64,000 nt of DNA from Gorsachius magnificus (lineage: Eukaryota; Chordata; Aves; Pelecaniformes; Ardeidae): NCBI GenBank assembly GCA_034008185.1, contig CM067082.1, positions 4,882,984-4,946,983 on the forward strand, in the 5' to 3' direction. The translations under genes and the position numbers were made by a program. Below, piece after piece: positions 12,691-25,100 of the stretch. A model generated the notes under the pieces. The model was given only the letters and a program-made list of their open reading frames with translations. It was not told where the DNA came from and searched no databases. Each line of letters begins with the position of its first letter. The first letter of the stretch is position 1.

Positions 12691-14073
12691 CTCTCCTGCA
12701 TATCCTACAGTCTGAAGACTCTTTTTTAGTTTAAGAAAATGTTTTCTGTGCACAAGAAGACTGAACATGCATTTTCCTTTGTGAAATAAACTTGCCATAC
12801 TATGAAAAAACTTTGTTCTAAGTATTCCTAGTCCGTATACATTGTGTGTGCATCTGTTTACAGTTTATAAATCTTATACTTATTTTAATGATTTCTAACA
12901 GGACAATGTGTATTCAGTGAATTCAAAGCAAAGAATAGTATTGCAACTTCTGTTTGCAGTGGAATCCTAAGTAACAGTAACTCCTATTAACTTTTTACCA
13001 AATCCCTGTATAAATCTTGATTGCAGGCAGCCAAATCACCTGCTGAAAAGAAGTTCTTGTCCTGCTGAAGCCAACAGATTGAAATGTTGCAATATTTGCT
13101 CTTACCATCATGAGTAGATTGTTAAATATACTTATTTTGGGGAAGGTCTGTAAAGAGATTTATACTTAGGATATGCTGTATTGGCACACCCGAAGGGATG
13201 CGGACATTTATTATCAGAATTTCGTTGCGGGAATGTATTAGAGGAGGAAGCATGTAGTGTGTGTCAGATATCGTGGGCTGTTAACCACAGGACAAGCAAT
13301 CATACTCAATTTAGGAATTGGAAACAGAATTTTAGGGTTTGAGAAGGATTATGGATTTGGTATAGGTCGTGGATCAAGGCTAATTCTGAACGTTCCTCAC
13401 TCCGTGGTGTAGTAAACTTGAAAAATATGACGGTCATGTTGAAAACTGGTTCATTCGGCTTTTGCATCTATCTTGATGATGAAGAATGAAGTAGGAAACC
13501 TTTTTACAGAGAAATCCCTTCAGAACTTTTGGAACCACTCAGAGGTGAATATTGCAGGACTTGATCAGAGAAGGAAGGGGAGTCCTGTTCCTTGAGTAAG
13601 CCCTTGTTTTGTGTGTAGGATGTGGCTCCCCAGTGAGTAACACTGATTGCCACTCTTACTCAGAGCAGCGGGAGCTGTGTTTTAAGTACCATGCTTGTGA
13701 TAACCAAAGATAAAAGCTGTTGCCAGGGGGTCATGTCAGTGGCGATGGCAACTCATCACCTAATTGGGGCCTCCCTTTCTATGCATCTGGACCTTATAGC
13801 TTGTCTGCTGCAAGTCTTGATGCTTTAGTCCTCACTGAAGCTTTGAGAAGGCAGCAGGGGTTTATGTTTGCTTCTGTTACAAAGGTCCTTCGTAAACATC
13901 TTTATGAAATGTCAGGTACTGCATTCCAGTTTAGTTGCCTGAGTAGTCAAAAGAGGAGGTTTCCCCTTAGTTTTCTGAGTTTATTTCAATTTTATCCTTA
14001 TTTTTAAGTGTGTTTGAAGACTACTTTTATTTATGAGGAAATCTCACCAGTTCTCTTTTTTCTTGCTTTTCAG

Positions 14074-14161
14074 ATATGAATTGAGAATTCGATATTTGCC
14101 AAAAGGATTTCTAAATCAGTTCACTGAGGACAAACCAACTCTAAATTTTTTCTATCAGCAG
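14074..14161 (+). CDS. PTK2: PTK2 (FAK) exon B: FERM F1/F2 boundary, residues 121-150
   Basis: Read after the split Lys121 codon, the exon gives [20 protein letters not shown] followed by PTLNFFYQQ. This is FAK 122-150, the end of F1 and the start of the F2 lobe. The acceptor follows a pyrimidine-rich tract (ttcttgcttttcag) and the donor is gtatgt. Its length of 88 bp restores phase 0 at the downstream edge. It lies about 10.3 kb from exon A. The translated residues look identical to both human and chicken FAK as remembered, which suggests strong constraint. Confidence 0.97.
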
Positions 14162-17100
14162 GTATGTTCAGTTCTACTACGTTTTCTTTTGCTGGCATCG
14201 ATTTGGAACATTCTGGCTTTGTTTATGCAGATAATATATTACTGCGGAAACAGAATTTGGTAAAATTTAAGGTTGCGTATTTAAAGCAGAAAGGGCATGA
14301 AGCCCACAGCCTCTTTTTCCTTGAGAAGTGGTGAGGAATATTTTCCAAAGACAAGGTAATTCTGCAGTTGTCGTTTTAACTCAGATAAAAAGTTACTGTT
14401 GTTGAGATTGCTTCTTGTAGTTGTTTCAGGCTTTATTAAATTGCTTAATTTCTTTATTTTTGCAAGTGTAAATAAGTGGGTGATTCCACTACAGCCATGG
14501 AATGTTTTTTCCACTCATATTACTAGGTTCTTTTAATGATTTGAGTATCTTTTATAATTAGTAAAACTGAGTAATAGTAGAATTTTCTATGAATAAAACA
14601 CCTAAATCTTAATTTTGTTCACTTAAATAATTTTAACTGGCAAGCTAAAAGAAATTTCGTGGGGGCATCTTTTAGAGGAGTCTGGACTAGACTGGTTATA
14701 TGTCCCCTACCTTTAGGAATCCATGCATCTGTTAAAATTCAAACTTGAAGTTACTTATTTGCTACATGTTAGGTGGGGTTTTTCCGGCTGGTACAGTGTC
14801 TATGTTCCTATACTGAAATATTGTTTGTGTTGCTAATGGTGACAAGTTTGTGAACCAGATGGTTTGGGGTCAATTTTAAGCAATACTTTATACTACTATA
14901 TGGAGGATTAGTTTTAATACAGATTATTTAAAGGAGTCATTTTATGGAGTATTGTCATGATAGAGATGGAATAAGGTAGGAATGAGGGGTAGAGGGAGAG
15001 GAATTGTGAAGTCAGCTGAATTGACAGAGCTCAAGAACTACACCCTGAAAGCTCTGGAGTTTTGTTTTGAAATATTTTTTTTCTTTACCTGATGTGTTTT
15101 GTGTCAAAGGTACAACAATGTGAAGTGCTGATAATGTTACTCAAAGCCCAAAGGCTTCTACCAAGGAAAACTATTCCCATGGACTACTGTTCTTTTTCTT
15201 GTGTCTCTGCCATGTTCAAAAATACCCTGATTTTAGGTTGGTTTCTTGGAGCATACCATAATTCTTGAGCAACATCTCCTAAAATTAGGATATAACTGGA
15301 GCTGCTGCAGAGCGTGGCACTCTTCTGCCCTTGTGAACAGATGCGTTTGCAGATGAGGAACCAGGAAACTGTAGTTCTGATTAATTTTTCTTCTTAAGCT
15401 TCTAAAAAGATGAAAACATATTCGTCCCCTCTGTCCAGTACTTCAGCTGAAAGCAGACTGTAGAATTAACACGCTCGTACTAATTTCTTAAATGTTTTCT
15501 ACCCTTTATTGTACACACACATATGTCTGCCTTAGGTAAATGCATTGTAATTTTTTTAATGTGTGATGAAATTCTTGTATTGATATATGATGGAGTTGAC
15601 TTAAGAGAAGACAATTCTAGTGCAGTGCTTATCTGCACTTAGCATTCTAGTTTAACTAATCTGTGTGATACGCTTGTTTCAGCCTAAAATGTCTGGATTT
15701 TGGTGACTTTTTAGTACTGCCAGGGGTTCTTCTAGAGACAAAAAAATCATGTTCCTTTTCACTTTAGCAGCAAGTGACTTTCTTCATACTGGCTTTAAGC
15801 ATAGGAGATTTTTGTTTTCCATGATGCAAAAGTGGGTGATGAGCTGCAAAATAATTTCCTGAACTCCATCCTTTACCTATCCAAGACCTGGGAAGCCTGC
15901 AGTGTCCTCTTATTTGTGCTTCAGAGAACTATTTCTTCCAAGCATTTTTCCATCTTTCAAGGAATTTAAAGTGCCGAAGGAATATTTTTTAGCATTTTCT
16001 GAGAAACACTTTTTTTATTAAAGTTGTTGAAATCATTAGAAACAGATACAAATTGCTCAGAAGAGCAAGAAGGCTTATGAAGGCTGGCAGGAACTGATAG
16101 GCAAAGATGACAGCTGCGTGTATCTGACAATGCCCTGAATCCTAATTCTATCGTAAAATGAAAATCAGAGGTTCTTGTGCTCTGCACACCATAGATTTTT
16201 TTTTTTTCTCTTCTCCTTCCATGTCCACCTTATCGTGAGGTATTTCTAAATGCAGTTCTTCAAAAGTCACTGTTCTTCATTCTGGGGTGCTGCAAGGTAT
16301 TTGGGTCTCCATTGTCATGGAAATCAGGTGCACAACATTTCAGAGCTGTCTTTCTCTGTCCGTGATTCTGTTTTGCTCCATAAGTCTCACTTGGCCTCTT
16401 GAATAAATTAGGACAATTTCTTTTATCTGGTAAAGTGTTAAGGCAACATCACTGACTTATGAAAAGGAAGGCAGGAAAAGAATTTGAGCAATAATGCTGC
16501 ATCATAAAACAGACCTAAAACATAGGGGGATGTGTTAAAACAAGGAAAGATGATTTTTCACATTCTGTTCCTCTCTGATTGTCATTCCCACAACATTTTA
16601 ACATCCTCTTTTGCTAACCACAGCTCACCTTTCACAGTCAGACACATCATATTGTATATAGGCAAGATCAACAGAATGTACATAAATCATACATACATAC
16701 ATAGATACCTTGAGCTTTCTGCAGAGAAATAACTATGTTAGAGGTAGGACCCAGTTACAGAATTTAAAAAAAAATCCCACAGAATAACACTTCTGTAATC
16801 AAATTGGTTTTTGTAGTTGTAAAAGTCAAATACATTGCTGTCTCATGTGTTATAAATGAGAAGATTTTTGAGGACCAGAAGCTGCCCATGGCTAAATCTT
16901 TCATTTCAAGATGAGGCCGAGAACCTATTGCTAACTTGATAAAATCTAAACACATGTTGTCTGACGTATTAAAAATGTACAGCATGAAATTAAAAAGTTC
17001 AGGTAGAAGAAATATGGTGATCTTTGTCACCCATGAATTGTCCATGGATTTTAGAAAAATGTATTTATTTTCTTGAATTTAAGTTGCAGAGCAGCAGTAT

Positions 17101-17911
17101 TGTGGAAAAAGCAGCTGAAAGTTTGAGACAGTCCTCAAGTGATCTTCATCTTCCAGAAAAGCACAGAACATTTGTAAAGATAAGAAAGTGTTACCTTAAT
17201 CGCTGTCAACAGACACACTTTATTCATACAGTTAACCCAAACCACAATTACTAGGCTGTTAAACTGAAAACTGGCACGCGTTTTTAACTACACATGCTTG
17301 ACTACTCCTATTCACTTCAATGAGTGCATTGCCCTGTATAAATTGGTGCAAGCATTTAAGTCTTCTCAGCTTGGACTGAGTATGCGAAATCTTTTTTTTT
17401 CTTCTTTTTTTTGACTATTTTAAGGATGCTGTGACCTTTCTTTGTTTTGGATAATCTTTATTTCCAGGAGTTTTGAACAAATCAGGAACCTATGACCAGA
17501 ACTGTTTGTAGCTTGACCTACAGTTGTTTGTAATCGGTGGCGGTCATTCTGCCATCTGCGGTAGGCATAAGCTGTTCTAATTGGACGTATAAAAGCAGGG
17601 CACTTAACGAGACTTTTCATAAGAGTGCCCCTGGTTTGCAGTCTGTACAGCACAAGATTAAAATTAGTGTGTCTGAGGGAGGGGAACCATGCAACTTGTT
17701 TGTAATGTCAGAATTAGTTATACGAATATTGATACCGTGCCGTTCATTGAAGCATCTGTGTTTCGGGCTGTGCTTTGGATTTGAGGCTTGAGATGGGGGA
17801 GAGGCTGATGCTTAGGCCATTCCCCTTGACTGGAGGAGTTGTGTGTTCAAGACGGGACATTTTACGGCCCGGTTGAGAGCTCTGATTGACAGACTAATGC
17901 TAGAATTGGGT

Positions 17912-17989
17912 CCTTTTTTGGGTTTTTTTTTTGGTTGGTTGGGTTTTGGGGTTTGGTTTTTTTGGTTTGTTTTTTTTTTTTTTTTTTTT
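17912..17989. repeat. T/G-rich tract ending in a 20-base T run
   Basis: This is a stretch containing only T and G, of the ttttttgggttttttttttgg type, that ends in T20 (17970-17989). The complementary strand is A/C-rich. Confidence 0.9.
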
Positions 17990-18393
17990 ACTGGTCTGTT
18001 TGGAAGGTATCAAAGGTAGTGGATGACAGGTCTTCAGAGGTGTCTTCTCTTTTTTCACCATTTAGGTGGTGATATTACGTTGACTGTATGATTATTCCCC
18101 TGGGCCCAACTGCTTACAATTTCAGCCGAATTAGGCAAATTGGATCCCACCCAGTGTTGTTTGAATTGTGAGGTTAAAGTATTAAAAAAAACAATTGGGA
18201 AACGCCAGATTTATGGTTGTCTGCACAGTTGGCAGATGCTTGCTGCATAGGTTTTATGTGCCAGCCTTCAGTGGCGTTCTGTTGTGTTGGATACCCAAAT
18301 CTGAACCAAAGTGCACTCTTAACCCCACCCCCAAAACCTTAAGATTGCTGAGTAAAAACACTGTAAGTTAATTTTTATCGGTAAGTAACCTCC

Positions 18394-18419
18394 TTTTTTT
18401 TTTTTTTTTTTTTTTTTTT
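18394..18419. repeat. 26-base poly-T run
   Basis: This is a homopolymer T run in intron. It could be the A tail of a minus-strand retroinsertion, but no element is recognisable next to it. Confidence 0.9.
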
Positions 18420-19130
18420 GGTTCAGTAGACTGTTTTGTAAAGCTCAAAACAATAAAGATTCCTATCTCTTATACGAATTGTTACCATTTTTCAAGAAAA
18501 CTTCAGAGGAAACAGGCATAAGGGTACAGGAGAATTTAAAAAAGGCGTTTTTTGAGTAATGAAAATTATACTTCACATTTTTTTGTACTTTTGGGGAACA
18601 TTTCCAGTTGCTTTAAATAAGTGTTGGTGAAATTCATCGTGAGTGTCTTCCTTTCCCTCTGTTGCAGTGACAAAGCTGTTGGGAGGTGGAAATAAAGGGG
18701 ACAGACTTCTCCCTTTATAGCTGAGGGAGGAAGGAAAGCCGTATCTCACATCAGGATGGAATACAGCTTTTAAAAACATTCATATAATGAGAATCAGACG
18801 TAAGCTGCTTGAATTGCCTTCCTTTTAGTGTGGGACAAGAGCCTGCACACATTTATCCTTGAATAACATGTTAGCCCCCAGTAATTGGAGATGGTTTATC
18901 CCCTGATGAAAAGGGAATAAGCATCTGTATGAGAGTGGGGGGGAGAAACCAGCTCTCAGGCATCAGCTGTTCCATTGTTACTGTCCTTGTGCTTCAAACA
19001 GAAGACTTTTAAAGAAACTTTTTGGGGTATTTTAGATCCTGAAGAACAAGAAAAAGTCATTTTTATCAGTGTAGAATTTTTCTCTATGCTGCCTCATTTA
19101 GCCCACAGCATGGAGCTGCCCTGGAGGTGT

Positions 19131-19207
19131 ACACACACACACACAAACATACATACATACGCATATATATATTTTTATATTTATATATTTATATATATAT
19201 ACACACA
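19131..19207. repeat. Compound AC/ACAT/AT microsatellite
   Basis: An (AC)n run is followed by acatacatacatac and then (AT)n broken by short T runs, ending tatatatatacacacat. It is purine-pyrimidine alternating over most of its 77 bases. Confidence 0.95.
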
Positions 19208-20961
19208 TATAAAAAGAGACCATAGGACTGGACCATGTTCTGGGGTTGCTTTTTAAAATGAGCCAAAGTTTGTGGAATGTGCAAGAGAAGGAATTGCAAG
19301 CAGAGAGAGGATGATCTCAAAGTTGGGGCAGGTAAATGATGATCTGCAAAAATTGAGCTGGATTCTGTGTTTCACCAGACAGGTACAATGCAGGTTCATT
19401 TTCATAAGAAAACTTGTTTTTAAAAACAGTTTCGTAAAAGAAAAAAAAAATTCTCTGAAGAGAGAGGAGGCAGTTTCTTGTGGACAAATGGCACTTTTTT
19501 CCTCTGTCTCTGTAGAGTCTGTGAAAACAATGTTAACACTTAAAAGTATTTCCCTAAATGAAAATTTTAAAAATCTTTTATAAACATTTAAAACTCTTTT
19601 ATATAATGGCAGATAAATGCATCATGGAAATTAAATTATTTTTATAACACTGTCCCCCAATATGTACGAAATTTCAAGTCCAGGCAATTACTGTAATAAC
19701 TTAATGATTAAAGTTTTACTAGGCGTAGGTGCATGAGATATAATTTGAAGTGGAGGCTGGGAATTAGACTCTTTAACCTAATTAAATAACAACATCTCTT
19801 ATATCCTAATAAAAATAGGAGACCTAAAGCAAATGACTTTGTCAGGAAGAGCTTTGAAGAAAATCAAGGACATAGGGAGAAAAGCTGGCATTGTTCCTGA
19901 TACTGGCAGCCTGTTTAAAACAAAAAATAAAACGAATATCTTTCAGGAAGAGTTAAGGGTTGACACATAAACTGTGCCCTAAAGGGAGGTGGTAATAAAT
20001 GTAAGAATTGCAGCTGCTTTAAAGATATTTTAAAAAAAAATTAAAAATTATAAAAATATAAATCAAACTGAACGTCACCTGTCTGCTCCTTACAGCTTAT
20101 AAAAGTAATTATAAGTGAGATATCCTTTATAGGTTTCTTGAAATTGCTGAAGGTCACAGTTCCTCATAAAGTACTCATTTTTTAACTATAAAGGTTGATT
20201 TACATTCTCAAAACTATGCTGACATTCTTGTAAACCTTGCTGTTTGTATCGTTGTGTACTTTGGTATCTTCCAATGTTCCGTGTCAAATGTCTGCTTTCT
20301 GTTCGCAGTACTGTATGATAGGAATGCAAAACATACTCATATTCCTAAATACTTCTTAAATCGTCAGCTAAGCTCAGTCCAAGGAAAAATGGCTCCTTTG
20401 ATTTGAAATTTCCACCTGTCAACCAGAGTGGTGAAAGTAGTGTTTGTGGGCTTTCTTGCAGTCGTATATGAAATTACTCTTAATTCAAGGCACTAAATTT
20501 AAAATCTCAGGACAGGTTTCCATGTACTGATGCATGGATATGTCTCTGTTAGTAATCTTGAAAATATAAATTGTAGACAAAAAAAAAAAGTTAAGCTGAG
20601 CTTGGACTCTTTGTTCTGGAAAAAAAATAGGCACATGTTTAGTAGGTTGAGTACTATATGGCTCCCAAGAGTATAGGCCTACTTAAGCGAAGATCTGAGA
20701 GGCAGCAGCAGTGTATATTGCAGTGACATCTGGAGATCAGCCCACTCGGACAGAAGGGATCATTTTTAGCCATTCTGTCCCTAACAATGCCTCGTCAGAA
20801 GTTGATTTCCCCACCCCACCCCATCCCTAATGCCCTTATTATTAACAGAAGAGCTTCCAAAATTAGTTAGAGATGTCAAAGTTCACCTTTAGATAATTTA
20901 GAGACTGTGACCTTGAGAAGACGAAGAGGAGGAGCAGCTGAGGGCAGATGGCAAATGAATG

Positions 20962-21465
20962 TTATCCTGATACCGAATCGGTGCTTTTAACTCCACTAGA
21001 AAAGGCCAAAGCCTTAATTTTCCCTAATGTAGACTTATCTTCAATAATAAGTCTAATATTATCGGATGGGTAAATAGGGGTGGAAACACATATGTGTTTC
21101 CCTCCTGTGCATATTTTAAAAACCACTGTTAGGATCATTAAGGTGGCTCCTAAAAATACTGATGACATTAGAAGCATGCTTTGGGCTTTTGTGCATATGG
21201 TACTTCGTTCAGAGCAGATGAGGCACAAATCTTTGAGGGTTAATTTTGCGTACGATTTCTGAAGCTGTAGTAATGTGGGTTGGGACCCTACTCTTTCAAG
21301 TTGATTATTCTGATTCTGTAGTGAAGAAAATTCAGTGTCCTGCGGGAACCTGTTGTTGGTAAATGAGGGTTGTGTCTGCTGTGAAAAGTTGGAGGAACCA
21401 TCTTCTTTTGTAGTTTGGTGATTGCAGATATAACCAGTTATATGGGGTGACTGTTCTGTGTTCAT
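20962..21465 (-). other. Unrecognised antisense ORF (167 codons) with a predicted membrane segment
   Basis: A minus-strand frame starting MNTEQSPHITGYIC is open for 167 codons in an otherwise stop-rich intron. Residues ~1-70 are polar and rich in Gln, Asn and Ser. Residues ~71-96 are mixed, with SERSTICTKAQS. Residues ~97-117 (MLLMSSVFLGATLMILTVVF) form a plausible transmembrane helix, followed by a 50-residue tail. A 69-codon frame immediately upstream (21671 to 21462) ends in a stop that overlaps this ATG (ATGA). No promoter, splice site or poly(A) signal is evident, and I recognise no family. It could be chance, a decayed retrocopy or a lineage-specific transcript. Confidence 0.25.
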
Positions 21466-22033
21466 CTAATAATGTATCTGTCCCAGGGTTTGCTACAGCA
21501 TTTCTGTGGTGTGTTTAACCCAAGCCAGATTACAGAATATTTGAGATAATGATGCCTGATAGGGTACCATGGAGGAGCTGTGTCATGGATCGTGGTGGAC
21601 TTGCACGTGGTACCTTCTGCAAGCGTGGAACAAAATGCAGTCTGAACAGGAGTGCTCTGAACACAGAGCAACTTGGTTCATTTTGAATGTGAAATTGTGA
21701 GGAAAACAAACGCTCTGTATGCTTCAGTCATTGTCTTGGTCACATAAGTAGTTGCTGAAGATCAGCTTTTCCGACAGATATATTAAGGTATTCTGGACTT
21801 TCATGTTACAGCAATTGGTAAAATTACCAGAAAAATTTCAATGGTCTTTTGTAGGACCGATGTCACCAGAAGTGGTGTGTGTTGGTGTAAAACAAAGATT
21901 CTGATGAGCAATTTCTGTGGTGGCTGAGAGTGAGCTATTCCGTACCAAAACCAAACCCCAAAATACCTAATACCTGAGAGGTATTAGAAACTTGACAGTT
22001 TAAAAGCAAGTACTAGAACACACCTGAGCTGTT

Positions 22034-22160
22034 AGGAGAATATATAAATAGAAGAATATATAGGAGAGTATATAAATAATTAGGAGGATATAGGAAAATA
22101 TATAAATAAGGAGAAATTATAAATAAGGAGAAATTTAAATAAGGAGAATATATAAATAAG
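22034..22160. repeat. A-rich minisatellite with aggagaatatataaata-like units
   Basis: Imperfect tandem copies of a unit close to aggagaatatataaata occur about seven times, with shortened variants such as aaggagaaattataaat. The plus strand is almost free of C, and T is largely confined to the TATA core. Confidence 0.85.
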
Positions 22161-25100
22161 TATCACAGGCAGGGTAAGAGGGAGGATGTATTTGTTAAAA
22201 TAAATGCCACTAAGTAGTAGTACATCATTTCTGAATATTAAAAAACACCAGCTAAAAATATCTGGATAGAACAAATTGATAAGGAGAAAATGACGTAATG
22301 TGGATCTTTGTTTTCCATGCTTCGTTAAACTATTATAATTACAATTCTTATGCTGCTTACTAAATGGAGTACAGAAGACAGTTTGTTTCTTCGTTTGCTT
22401 ATCTAAATATCTTATATGTTGTAGTGGTGATTTTTTTTTTTTTTTGGTTATGCACTTAACTCTTCAGGCGGGTACTTAATCACTGAAGTGCTGTTTAAAT
22501 GCGGTTTTCAAAGCAATGCCAATTTGAAGGGAAATTTAAAAAAAGGACTAAGTTGTGTAAGTAGGTCATAGACACTGAAAGTAAAGCAAGAGAAATAGAT
22601 TGCATATTTTTAAACTGTCCTCCTGAAAAATTGGAGATTATCCTGTGGGAAATGTATTGGTAACATTAAATGAGCTGGGAAAGCCAGTGTAGTGGCTAAT
22701 TACTGGTTTTGCCTTTTTTTGAGACACCATTCGACAGTACTGTTGCTAAAGTTACTGTTGCTAAAGCAGTTACGCTTGAAAAGAAAACTCAATAGAAAGT
22801 TTGATAATTATATTTAATAATTTCTAAGGATATAAACAAATTTAAACCTAAAAGATATTTTTAAGACAGAGCAAGCAGGGTTTTTTTTAAAATCCCTAAA
22901 CTCCTGGAAAGCATTCAGGACTAAGTTCAGAATGATTTTACTCTTGTTCTTAATAAAGAAATTTAAATCCAGCGTGGTGTTTTTATGAGCTGCACTGGCA
23001 AGATGGCTTGTCAGCCGGAGTGAACGTTTTTCTGAAATACTGCAGCTGCATAAAAAAATCGTGTGCAGAAAAATGAAGCAGATGGCTTTTGAAAGTAGCA
23101 GCTGGTATATAAAATACAAGGCCTGTGATAGATTTCTTCTTAAATCATGTGTGCTAGCGTAGGGCTATTCTCTGATTTCTCCATCTTCACAAACATGGGC
23201 TTTCCTCTGTCTCCAATTTTTATTTTAAATTGTACCAGCTGGAATTTGCTAGCCATTTATATAGCTAGGAAAGTGCCTATTATTTTCTAGTAAATTTTGG
23301 GAAGTTAGAAGTTATACTGTCAGTAATTTGCCCGTTCAAGTAAAAAAACCAAATATTTTACAAGTCTGACATCAGAGATGAAACTGGGCTTTTGTTTATG
23401 TGCCTGTCTTCCTTGTGGGAAAAGCTTATTAGTCCGTGGTTCAGTGTTCACCTCCTTTCTTTTCTTATGATTTAAGAGTGTGTTTGAACTTTTAATGCTC
23501 AAAAGACTAGAGACATAAGAGAGATTTTTGTTCTGGTGAACCAATGAAGAATAAAAAAATATTTTAAAATATTGGTGAGAATAGAAGGTAAATAAGCAAT
23601 GGGAATTCTTGCTGAATATCAGGACATTACTATGTAAGGAAATACATCATGGCATAGGATTATGTTGAACATTGAAATTCTTGTTTTATAAATACTACTG
23701 CCCTGTCTAAGCATGTATTCATTGAACACCAGCAGTGTATGTTGGGGGGGGTGGCAGTTTTGTTTCACTTTTTATTTGATCAGGACATGTAAAAGACTTC
23801 TTTTCCCTACCTCAGAGAGATTCATTTATGCTTGACATTCATGTTTTCCACATACTGCATCCCTTCCTTGTAGCAGACTGTTTGTAGCTGTCGTGACCAA
23901 GAAGTTAACTACAAATGTGAAGTGTAGGTCGCACTTTAATTCTTATTTGCCAGCCTGTGAATGAGCAAATGCAAGTACAGTTACTTCTAACACTGACATA
24001 GTAGTAGTGCTCATCCAGAAGCCTGAAGCAGTTTGCATTTCCATCATACCATGTTTAATGGAACTTACATACACTAATCCTTTGTACCCCAAGAGTGCGC
24101 ACCTGCTTGACTGTAAATCTGATTTAAACTTGTTAGAACGTTTATCAAAAAAAAATAAAAAAAAACAGAGGGAAAAGGTGCTTGAAATCAACACCACAGT
24201 TTGCAGCGAGAAATTATTTTTGACTCTATCCTTTAAACTGTTTTCCAATATATTTTTCTCTGGAAGTTCAGATAAGTATGTTCTACTAGAATGCAAAATG
24301 GGTAAGTGGAAGCAAGCGTGTTGTAAGCAACGTAAGCCAAAGTGATTCACTTAAGATATAATGTTTTGGGATTTTGATTGTTACCAAGTAAAAAGTCTAT
24401 AGGCTTTTAGCAATACAACACTTGAATTCATAATCCTAGTGTAAATCTTAAGTGTTTGCCTTGTTAATCTTCATGTGTTTTTATTGCTAAAACATTGTGA
24501 CCATGAAGTATTTGAGATGACTATGGGCTTTGCATCTTATCGTTCCCAGAGCATCTGGTCACTCGTATGTGGTGGAACTGAAGTGGTGCCACACAGGTTT
24601 ACAGAAGTACTTCAAAGAATTCATTGGGCTGGTGGAAATCAGTAATTTGCTATTTCTTGTTTGGCCAGTTGGGTTTTTTTGGGGTGGCTTTTTCAAAACC
24701 TGGTTTGTGTGACAAGTTTATATAAATTAGCATTGTCGTACAAACTAGGTAAAATCAAGGTATATTAAATAGCATCCTACAATTTTTTTCTGATTTAGCC
24801 TTTGGAGAGATCCCATTCTGAACAATTAAAATGGGGAGCAGAACAACAGCAGTGGTACTTGATCTGCTTGAAGAGTATGTATCTCATCTGCTTGAAGAGT
24901 ATATATATCTTGATGACGTACTCTTCAGCCTTCCTCCAGGCATTGCATACTGTTAACTGAACTTCCAAGCCGTAAGTAAAGGTCTGCACGTACCACCAAG
25001 GAGGGCAGTTCTACAGGTGTAACGCAGCTAACAGTATCTCCAAAACCCACACACCAGGAGTCATCCTCCCTCTTAACATACTTCTGAATTCATAGTACAC

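Larger units (their letters stand above)
3794..14073 (+). other. PTK2: PTK2 intron between exons A and B
   Basis: This 10.3 kb intron has four CR1 insertions (5614-6440, 8385-8645, 11030-11624 and 12443-12690) and a minus-strand ERV LTR (10017-10773). Between them are T-rich runs (for example 7199-7211 and 9602-9613) and a 23-bp tandem duplication at 9799-9844. The remaining sequence is unique-looking AT-rich intron in which I recognise nothing. Confidence 0.85.

Noticed and set aside
23943..24350. Overlapping 135-codon minus and 112-codon plus frames
   Set aside because: They are mirror frames of the same AT-rich intron with low-complexity Lys/Phe content and no supporting signal.
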